Source: Cliona cf. orientalis
Lineage: Eukaryota > Porifera > Demospongiae > Clionaida > Clionaidae
Reading direction: 5' to 3'
Length of the DNA: 64,000 nucleotides
NCBI GenBank assembly: GCA_963930775.1
Contig: OZ005695.1
Coordinates: 7,006,001 to 7,070,000, forward strand
Both the position numbers and the translations under genes were made by a program. Under the pieces are notes generated by a model. It was not told the DNA's origin and made no database searches. It worked only from the letters and a program-made list of their open reading frames with translations. Below are positions 55,658 to 64,000 of the stretch, piece by piece (the first letter of the stretch is position 1; each line of letters starts with the position of its first letter).

Positions 55658-58484
55658 TCATGAGAGGAAGAAGACTCTTGAGTAGCTGACAGCTATTCCC
55701 TCACACTCTGGAGTGATGCTCACTCTGTGTCGCTCTCCCTCCAGATCCCTCAGCATCAGTGGGTGCTCACCTACACATCCGAATAAACCTATCATCATCG
55801 CACATTAATAAATCTAATATCTACTCTTGTATAGCTCTATAGCCTATGTAAAATTTAATGATCATTGATCTTCAGCCACCTGTATTAACTTTTTTGTTGC
55901 TATAATACATTATTTCTACTCATTAAAATTAATGCAGCCTTGCCCACAACCCTATTCCCCATGCAGTGGTAGCACAATGTCCAAAGGTGTCCCATTTGAG
56001 ACTGGAGGCTATATCGATGCCCTAAAAGGTATACAATTATTATCCTATCACCCATTAATTACTGGTCATACTTACAAGGGAACTCCTGTGAATCCACTTT
56101 GCACCTGATACCAGTGACAGGGAGGCCAGATGTGGTAAACTCCACTTTTGCATTGTCTCCATAGACACTCAGTCCAGAGTTGATGAGGTGAACTGCACAG
56201 TGGGAGCCATTGCCAATGAAGAATCCTCTGGAAACAGATGTCCTATCGTCCTTGTCATTTCGGGCAACAACTCTCAAAATGTACTCTCCTGACTCGAGAT
56301 TGGAGAAGGACACCCTTCCAGAGGAACCTGCATGCATGATGTTAATTTGCAGATTGCCCTAAACTATGAGTCTTAAGAATTGGCTCATGATCATGGGTAA
56401 GCCTGCCATGGCTATGCCTTGTCCCCAGGCTCTTTTCAATGTTGCCTTGTTCCCAGGTTTATATACATGATAAAATTATAGCATGGGTCTGGAGTGGTCT
56501 GGAGACAAGGTTATATACACAATAGTAATGTGCATGCAGCCTTGTATTCTTTGATGTCACAATTATAACAGTTGGTGTGGATTAATTGTTACATCAAAGA
56601 ATACAAGGTTGTGCTTTGGTTTCCATGCCAGATAGAGTCCTACTGCCAAACAATACCTTACAGCTGGCAGATAACGGATGTTGTCATAATAATGGTTAAC
56701 AGGACAGATGGTCAACATAGCTACAATGCTAACTACTAGCTACACCTTGAGCAGTACAGATACATATCACTTACAATTGACTCTTTCCACTTGTCTCTGT
56801 CCCTGTCTTCTGATGCTGCACTCAATCAGCTTGGCTGCTCTCGACACAATGAACTCAGCAGTGGTAGAATTTCCTTCCAGTTGAGGCGAGTCATTGACAA
56901 ACGTTACTGCACAAACAGCATAAAAAAAATTAGTTACTAATTATATATAATTTTTATGTTACATAATAATTATAAAATTGCTAATAATATTATGTCCTTA
57001 CTAGTGAGAGGACCAAGAATTTCTTGCATGATACGTTCACCAATTTGAGTACCATGAACTAATGCACCGTGAGCGGAAGAATGGAGTGCAGGTATGTATG
57101 CTTCACCAGCCAGGTAGAGCTGACCAATTGGGTGGTTTAGCTCCTCAAAAGTGTTGTCTGAAACCCCAGGAGTTGCAGAACTAAAGTCACCAAAAAAGTA
57201 GCGATTGACAATGAAATCGTGCATGATTATGTCCACTGGGTCACTGGCTTTTTCTCCATAAATGTTTCGCATCACCTCTGCTATTTGTTCCTTGGTTATT
57301 TCTAAATCTTGGTAGGCAACACGTAGAGCAGCATCTCCAAATAAGTATGCTTCTAGGATTGGAGGCTTGTTAGGTAGAAATTCACCCCATGGTGTGAATG
57401 CAGGGTAATATTCTCGACCGTTAATTTCATCCACATAGTAGGTAAACTCAACACCAGTATCCCAAAACGTTTCATTAAATTCAACGTAAATCTTGAGAAA
57501 ATTGGCCATTTCGAGTCGCTGCATTTCTAATCGTTTAGCTAGCGGTAGCTCTGGAACAAATGTGACTACATTATTAACAATTTCACCAACACTGAAGGTG
57601 AGAATTGCATAAGGAGCACAGTACTCCCCCTCTACTCCATCCTTGGTGGCCGTGACACACACACACTCATCTCCCCATGCTACGGTGCTAACTGTGGTCT
57701 CCAGAAGAAGTCGCTCGTCATTTGAAGCAAGAAACTCGTCAGCAAGGCAATCAGCAATGTCAGAGTATGGATCAAGGACAATATAACTCGCTATGTTTGT
57801 TCCAAACGAAAATAGCCTTTGGATGTTTACTTGGGGGTCATATGTATCTCGATAACTGCCAGTGTCGGTCGGACGTCCAACTACAAAGTCAAAAGCTGTG
57901 TATTCCACCAATTCTTCAATTGGGTTACCTGCCGCAGACCATCCAGCCTCTCTCAAAGCAACAGCTGCTGGTAGGTCTGCTCCATCACGCAGACCTTCTA
58001 ACACACGGCTCACTGCTGGAAGACTAGTGCTTTCCGCATACCTGGCGAAAGCATCAAGGAGCTCTGGTGATTGAGTAATATTCTCACCCAGACTTGTGTA
58101 GGCAGTGAATGAACCTCCAAGAGGGGGATCCCGCAGGGAAATATTGCATTTCTGTATGAGAGGCCAGAGTGGTTGCTGATCTTCCTCTGGTACTGACTGA
58201 TCAACGAATAATACCCACTGGGGTCCAAGCTGGACGATGCCCCCGCCAAATTCTGCAGCTTGGAGTCTTCCTCCCACTCGATCACGCTGTTCTAGTATGA
58301 GGAAGTCGGTGATTCCGCTCTCACTGAGTCTTCTTGCAGCTCCCAGACCAGCCAGCCCGGCTCCTAGAATGAGAACCTGTGCATCTGGTTCACGATCACA
58401 GTTAGGCTGCTGCACATCAGCGCCGCCGAATGCTGGTTGCACAATTATCAGCAATCCCAAAATAACAACGCACGGTGACAACAT
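55658..58484 (-). CDS. Secreted flavin amine oxidase with C-terminal Ig-like modules
   Basis: Four exons: 57,002-58,484; 56,775-56,906; 56,076-56,327; 55,658-55,770, total 1,980 nt, 659 residues, all GT-AG and phase-consistent. Residues 1-20 are a signal peptide. The flavin amine oxidase/polyamine oxidase fold follows: Rossmann GAGLAG at 41-46, Glu65, GGRL at 71-74, and the C-terminal FAD block LYLAGEAY...GALVHGTQIGERI at about 456-485. It would oxidise an amine or polyamine, releasing an aldehyde, ammonia or amine, and hydrogen peroxide; the substrate is not predictable here. Exons 2-4 add about 165 residues with two tandem beta-sandwich modules of the 'F..S....I.C.......C......L..G.Y.L.V.A.N' kind (LESGEYILRVVARND; GIRCKVDSQEFPC). 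The fusion and signal peptide indicate an extracellular enzyme. An NRF1-like site lies ~200 bp upstream. Confidence 0.9.
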
Positions 58485-58686
58485 TGCCAGCTTGTATATT
58501 CAATCGTTGCCACGATCTTCCTTGAAACTACGATTCCGATATACGTAGCTTTCTTATCCGTCTATAGCGTATATGCAGCCACAAGTTAGCAGCCACTCAA
58601 CGTGCTGTTATCTAACCACAAAAGTAGACCTACGGTGGCCGTACAAAAAACCCCACACGCTTACGCGCGCGTACAAATGAAGTTTG

Positions 58687-58697
58687 GCGCATGCGCA
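58687..58697. promoter_or_regulatory. NRF1-like site upstream of the amine oxidase
   Basis: GCGCATGCGCA matches the NRF1 consensus core and sits ~200 bp upstream of the amine oxidase ATG (58,484) in a locally CpG-rich stretch (cttacgcgcgcgtac at 58,660-58,674). It is a plausible promoter element. Confidence 0.45.
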
Positions 58698-58778
58698 GCG
58701 TTAGTGGAAGGAGTTTACTGCGACTACTCCGTTCTTACTAGATACCAGTCAGGAGTCAAAGTTTCTATAATAATAATA

Positions 58779-58902
58779 CCGTGTTTATGCTGATAGAACG
58801 CAAGCTAAAAATTAATTTAGCGCGATTAGGCTGGTAAAGCTCGTCACACTCTACATGTCCTAGAACGCGAATTTTCTTGCGCTAATCGTTTCATAAACAC
58901 GG
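58779..58902. mobile_element. 124-bp MITE with CCGTGTTTATG ends
   Basis: Perfect 11-bp inverted ends CCGTGTTTATG, TA on both sides (58,777-58,778; 58,903-58,904). The interior is largely palindromic ('agaacgc', 'attagcgc' on opposite sides). It is non-coding and could form a hairpin over its full length. Confidence 0.8.
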
Positions 58903-59924
58903 TAATAACAGAAGAACTATTGGGGCGACTCTATTCTGGGCGTCTCTTTTGGAAGCCTTGCGTGATAAGCTTCAATTTATGCTGCAACGGGCTAGTAGCC
59001 ACCGGAATACTTTTGTATATAGCTTTCCCTAGGGCTACAAAATTTAATGCCTCTCAGGATAAATTTAATATGTAGCTAATTAAAATGGAGGCTATTATCA
59101 GCCCAGGACAAGTATAGCTACACCCCATGCAAGACTTCATTAAGACTGGTCTCCCCTCCCTCCACCCCCTCCCCCCAATTAAGATGTAGCTAATTACCGT
59201 ATTGTTTATTTTAATATGTTATCTGGATTAGTCCAACAGTTTTTCTAGATAATATAATATATAGAGAGTGATAAAGTCACATGATCATGATCAGATTCAA
59301 TCAGCCAGGATGTGCACATATTCTGTAAGCACATGCGCAAGTAGCTAGCTACATGGTAAAGTCGTCATGACATGACAACAGGTGCATATAGCTAGCTACT
59401 GCTGCAGCTCTCAAAAGCCTGCGGAGGATTTGGCAGAGTGTATGGCTCTTGCGACATTCACCTGAGCAAAGCAGCTAGCTATATTCATTGCTATAGTCAA
59501 AAAATTTATGAAAACAAACGGACATTGAGTACTGGTCCCAAAGACCCATAATACTATACGGGCTCTATATATATAATTTTGAGGCATTAATATTTTACAG
59601 CTGAGGATTCAGTTCTATAGATCTAGATCTTCTTCTATTATACTTTGGTTCAGTAGATGCATGACTTCTCTGACTCTGAGAGTCATGGTTATTGTATCTG
59701 TGAATTCCCATACTTATAGTTTGTGGCTCATTTAGATATAGCTGCATGGCTATCCATGCATGCATGCATATAACAAAGGGTAGATTAATAAATTCAGAAT
59801 ATTGGGAATTGATCAGGTGCGTGTTTTGTTATTAACAATAGTAAACTACGATGCAAGTCATGCGTGGTAAACACCCTAGTTAAATAACATCATGACAGCT
59901 GTATAGAGGAATCTATCCGCATTT
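58903..59924. other. Spacer upstream of the repeat-bearing membrane gene
   Basis: AT-rich with simple pyrimidine runs (59,145-59,178) and ATGCATGC repeats near 59,755-59,770. No gene or structured repeat was identified. Confidence 0.5.
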
Positions 59925-61831
59925 GTGTCACAGTCTCACATAAAAATTAATCATGGAGAAGGTCTTAACATTAATTTTAAAGTATTCTTATTCTGTATAA
60001 TATTGGCTAGTCTTATTGCTAGTGATGTCAATGTGCCAGTATCAGTTACAAGACGAATAGGTGGTGATATATATTATGTCACTTCAACAAGGCATTTCGT
60101 TTGTAGCAATGACAATAACGTCACCTTTCTGGTCAGTGAGAACAGATGCATCAAGAATGAAGACTTGCTCAATGGTAATCTTGCTCTTATAATCATAACA
60201 ATAATATTATGGCTATAGCAATGTAACAGTAATAATGCTTTCAACAGATTAATATAATTATTGTATTATACAGCCTGCAGCTTCAGTATTTCTCCCATCA
60301 AGGAATGGTCCACATTCAGAGTTGCACTATATATACTTGGTCAAAATGGAACTGAAGTTGATCATGAACAGACAGCTACTTTTACATCTAATAACTCATT
60401 ATCAAGTGCTGTAATAACTTTTATTAATACCAGTCAGCCAGTGACTGGCTCATTCTGAGCTGTCAAATAACAAGCCTTGAAGTGTACAGAGGAAGAATGC
60501 ACAGCACTGAAATCAGCCATCGTGGATTCTCCTTGAGTAGTGAAGGAATACTTGAGGTGAACCAAACAATTAAATGCACGTCGAATGCAAGATGTAGCTA
60601 TACAATTAAGTTAACAATATTAATGTATGATATTGTCATAATTAATTTTGGGCACATACAGATGAAAAATATGGATTTCTAAAGTATTATAAAGTTCTCA
60701 TGGTATACATACTTGTTGCTTTAAATTATTCGTATTGATTTTAATAATGAGCAGTATCATCAAAATATCAACATCTTGGCCTACGATGCTGATGAGTATA
60801 GGGGAGAGCTCTATCGAATGAACATATCATGCTCTGCTGAAGGACTACCCAGGAGTGGATGTCTGTATTTCAAAGTGATAGGAAGAGCCGAAGTAAATAA
60901 TGGTGAAAAAATTAATAATAATAGCTATTGATACTGATGACCAAGTGTTATATTTATAATATCTTGTAGCTAAATTTAACTTCACTGTTCAAGGGACACT
61001 TGACAATGATAATGCAATAAACTTACCAACCCGATATACAACAACTCAGGAGCATTCCTTGCCTATAGAAACTGATGATGATCTGAATACCACAGAGAAC
61101 ACCAAAGAGAGCCTTGAAACAACTCTAGGTGGTTTTCAAGTCGAAATGACTCAGGAGCGTCCTTTGCCTGTGAAACTGATGATGATCTGAACACCACAGA
61201 GAACACCAAAGAGAGCCTTGAAACAACTCTAGGTGGTTTTCAAGTCGGAACGACTCAGGAGCGTCCTTTGCCTATTGAAACTGATGATGATCTGAACACC
61301 ACAGAGAACACCAAAGAGAGCCTTGAAACAACTCTAGGTGGTTTTCAAGTCGGAACGACTCAGGAGCGTCCTTTGCCTATTGAAACTGATGATGATCTGA
61401 ATACCACAGAGAACACCAAAGAGAGCCTTGAAACAACTCTAGGTGGTTTTCAAGTCAGAACGACTCAGGAGCGTCCTTTGCCTATTGAAACTGATGATGA
61501 TCTGAACACCACAGAGAACACCAAAGAGAGCCTTGAAACAGCTCTTGATGGTTTCCAAGTCGGAAGTTTCCTATTCTACATACTGATAGGAGTGGGAAGT
61601 AGCGTAATAGTAACTCTTGTGGTTGCTATCACTATTGTGATCATAATAATAAGACATACGAGAATTATGATACCAAAATTTTCTTTGACTGCCAGTCAAT
61701 TACGCGGATGGAGACAAAGAAGGAGTAGTAATGAAGAAATTCCACCCCCTGACATCACCACTCCACCTAACCATGATGAAGACCTTTTTATATATGATAA
61801 TTTTGCATACACGCAAGGACACATAAAATAG
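59925..61831 (+). pseudogene. Type I membrane protein with 35-residue tandem repeats (frame-broken)
   Basis: Exons visible: about 59,925-60,170 (hydrophobic leader FKVFLFCIILASLIASDV, then ectodomain to a GTAATC donor); 60,274-60,457 and on (CSFSISPIKEWSTFRVAL..); about 60,740-60,900 (NILAYDADEYRGELYRMNIS, ends near GTGAAA); last exon 60,970-61,831. The last exon has five 105-bp repeats, then a transmembrane span (LIGVGSSVIVTLVVAITIVIII) and a ~60-residue cytoplasmic tail (RGWRQRRSSNEE..). Frame problems: no ATG in frame at the leader (the nearby ATG at 59,953 is in another frame), a shift near 60,455 (..PVTGSF then SCQITSLEVY), and a 1-bp deletion in repeat 2 (about 61,170). It was probably once a cell-surface protein. 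It is now likely a pseudogene, unless these are sequence errors. Confidence 0.6.
61041..61564 (+). repeat. Five tandem 105-bp repeats
   Basis: Units start at 61,041, 61,146, 61,250, 61,355 and 61,460. Each encodes (T)TQERPLPIETDDDLNTTEN then TKESLETTLGGFQVG, an acidic, Thr-rich stalk-like segment. Units 3 and 4 are almost identical, indicating recent expansion. Unit 2 is 104 bp. Confidence 0.92.
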
Positions 61832-62049
61832 CAATGGCTAATACGAGTATGCGCCTTATAGCTAAAATATTTAATTTATGTATTAAAGTACTTACTTACA
61901 TTATACTTAAAAGAATACAAAGAATACAAAGATGATGAACAAGTAACAGAACTGGGTATATATATGTTATTCCACAAATTAATAGAATGTGGGAAAAAAG
62001 AATGATAATGAGCTGTAGAATGACAAATAGGTCTAATTAATAAGTAGGG

Positions 62050-64000
62050 ATTAAACTTGCATATTGTGAAACATAAGAGATGCTTGTGGACAAAATACTA
62101 AATCTCAAATGAGTTGATAAGTTTTAGTTGTGTTCTCCTCTGCTCAAGTCGGGGCAATTGAGTTTGTAAGAGTAGGGTGTGATATGGTTGATTCCATGAT
62201 TTTGTGCAAACCTTAAGGGCAAATCTTCGTATACCTTTTCTAGAAGTTCAATATGTTTAATTAGATGTGGGTCCCCCACTGGTACAGCATACTCTAAGTG
62301 AGGACGAACAAGAGCAACGTACAGACATTTGAGCACACTAGTGGGACAGTATTGGTAGAATTGGCGATAATAATAGTATTCTTACAGTTTTCTTCTATTT
62401 GTTTAGTCCTGCTGAGGTCATTAGTGATCCACACTCCATGGTACCTGTAGGCATTCACTGTCTCCAGAGCTTTTCCGTCAAGGATCAGATTAACTGGGTA
62501 ACTGGGATGTTTCTTCCATGTAATTACCATCTGCTTACATTTTTTAGCATTAAGGTTAAGGAGGTTACTTTTGATCCAATCAGAGAGTGTATCAACATCA
62601 CCTTGAAGCAGCATAAAAAGTCACTTGGATCACGGATGGGTCGATAAATAACTATTATCATCTGCAAAGAGTATTAGGGTACCGTCAGAGAGCTGAATCC
62701 CAGCAGGCCCATCAATGTAGACTAGAAAGAGCAGTGGCCCAAGCACTGAGCCCTGTGGTACACCCGAGATCACTGGCAGTGTTGAGGAAGTTTTGCCATC
62801 AACACCCACAGCTTGGGTCCTTTGATAGAGGTAGTTCGCAATCCAATGATGCAGATGTGGATTCAGAGAAGCAATTTTCCTGAGGAGAGCAATGTGTGGA
62901 ACGCTATCAAATGCTTTTTTAAGTCAAAAAATACGACATATACATCCAGCCCATATTGTCTAAGTGGGTGTGCCAGTCATTTATAGCAGTGACTAAGGCT
63001 CCTGTGGTAGATCTTCCCTTCAGGAAACCGAATTGGGAGTTAGATATAGGATCAGTTGAACATAGATGCTTCAAAAGTAGTGAATGTACATGCCTTTCCA
63101 GCACCTTACTAAGAATTGGCAACAGTGATATCGGTCGATAGTTACTCACATTGGATCGTTCACTCGTCTTTGGAATTGGAGTAATAAGAGCATGTTTCTA
63201 CTCACTCAGTAGCTCACCCCATCGCAAGGAGATATTGAACAGTTTGGTAACTGCGGGTGCAATGCTGGCTGCAGTCCCTTTAAGCATTTTTGCTGATAGT
63301 CCATCCGATCCACATGCTTTGGTTGTATCCAATGCAAGTAGATAACGTACTGCAAACCTCTTCCTAAGTGCAGAGTAGATCCGTTGGGATTTCTGAAGAA
63401 CCCACTTCAGCATGAGGGAGGGACTCCAGTGAGAGAGGGGGTAGTGCATGATTGAAGCATTGTGCAAAGAAACTGTTACAGTTTAGCATTTCGGCCTTTT
63501 CAGAGCTCGAGTGCGCCACAGCAGGAGAAGTATCATTGTTTAGGGTAGGAATGCATGATTCTTTTTTGTTGGTATACTTCACTACTTTCCAAAATTCCCT
63601 ACAATTTTGCAGATTAAGTTGACTGAAGTATGTAACTTTTGCTTCTCTTAATTTTGTCACTAGTTTGTTATGAAGATTTCGGTATCTGTTCCATACTTCA
63701 GAATCATTACTTGCTCAAGCCTTCTGGAAAGGGTAATTTCTCTTTGATCATCAATAATTGTATTAGGGACTTTGACAACCATGGTAGGTTTCGTCGATTT
63801 GGTAGGAAGGCAGTTGGTATGCATCTTTCCATAACGTCCAAGAAAAATTTTTTCCAGCGATTCCAACTTAGATTGATGTCATTCAGTTCCAAGATAGCGT
63901 TTAGGTCAGAGCATAACGCCATACCTGCCTGCGTGAGGAATTCATTGACCTGTGTTCCTTACCCCTCTATTGATCGTGATATGAAGACCTAAATGGTCAG
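62050..64000 (-). mobile_element. LINE (CR1/jockey-like) reverse transcriptase, 5' part beyond the window
   Basis: Read from 64,000 downwards: a linker region (NLPWLSKSLIQLL at about 63,775), then RT blocks SNYRPISLLPILSKVLERHV (about 63,145), NSQFGFLKGRSTTGALV (about 63,030), LKKAFDSVPH (about 62,915), SGVPQGSVLGPLLFLVYI (about 62,750) and catalytic FADD at 62,657-62,668, and a C-terminal domain (YRYHGVWI.., LVRPHLEYAV) to about 62,124. The endonuclease would lie to the right of the window. The frame is broken in several places (near 62,320, 62,640, 62,920, 63,200 and 63,380-63,660), so this copy is dead. The order and motifs are those of non-LTR elements of the CR1/jockey group. Confidence 0.85.

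Overview
This looks like AT-rich nuclear DNA from an intron-rich animal, most likely a sponge (Porifera, probably a demosponge). Three points support that: short GT-AG introns in well-formed host genes; a tandem pair of large single-exon receptors with a Pmp-like beta-helix ectodomain, a type expanded in sponges; and a very heavy load of small TIR transposons. The species cannot be named from sequence alone. Exon structures were worked out by eye from splice sites, reading-frame phase and protein motifs.

Layout. 1-360 holds a decayed LINE fragment. 397-14,675 is a direct tandem duplication (two ~5.4 kb units separated by ~3.35 kb) of the beta-helix/multi-pass receptor gene on the minus strand. 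The upstream-listed copy is broken. The second copy is open end to end except for one in-frame TGA that both copies share. 14,939-17,297 is a cluster of three TIR elements: a 176-bp MITE, a 562-bp pogo/Tigger-like MITE and a 1.43-kb TTAA-flanked element with a GC-rich interior.

18,040-37,585 is the centrepiece: one ~19.5-kb element bounded by an exact 8-bp target-site duplication (GCAAAACT) and related terminal inverted repeats. It is organised as a giant inverted repeat. From outside in, each arm carries a ~50-bp terminal repeat, ~3.7-4 kb of 36/100-bp satellite, a palindromic TAAGC minisatellite (long on the left, a remnant on the right), and ~2.6-3 kb of interspersed ~200-bp repeats that switch orientation about a ~0.8-kb centre. 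The left arm alone carries a gene for a DDE-type transposase fused to an OTU cysteine-protease domain and a tesmin/TSO1-like CXC domain, with one frame break at an A8 run.

37,790-41,105 is a degenerate tandem duplication containing a micro-inversion. The genes then run, on the minus strand, an 8-exon coiled-coil protein (41,660-47,708), a 14-exon secreted proteinase K-like subtilase (48,857-53,780) and a 4-exon secreted flavin amine oxidase with C-terminal Ig-like modules (55,658-58,484). On the plus strand is a decayed type I membrane protein gene with five 105-bp repeats (about 59,925-61,831). The window ends in a LINE reverse transcriptase on the minus strand (62,100-64,000).

The subtilase and amine oxidase are both secreted enzymes on the same strand, but nothing in the sequence proves a shared pathway. 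The region is best read as ordinary host genes embedded in, and spaced by, many transposons, one of them exceptionally large and apparently undescribed.
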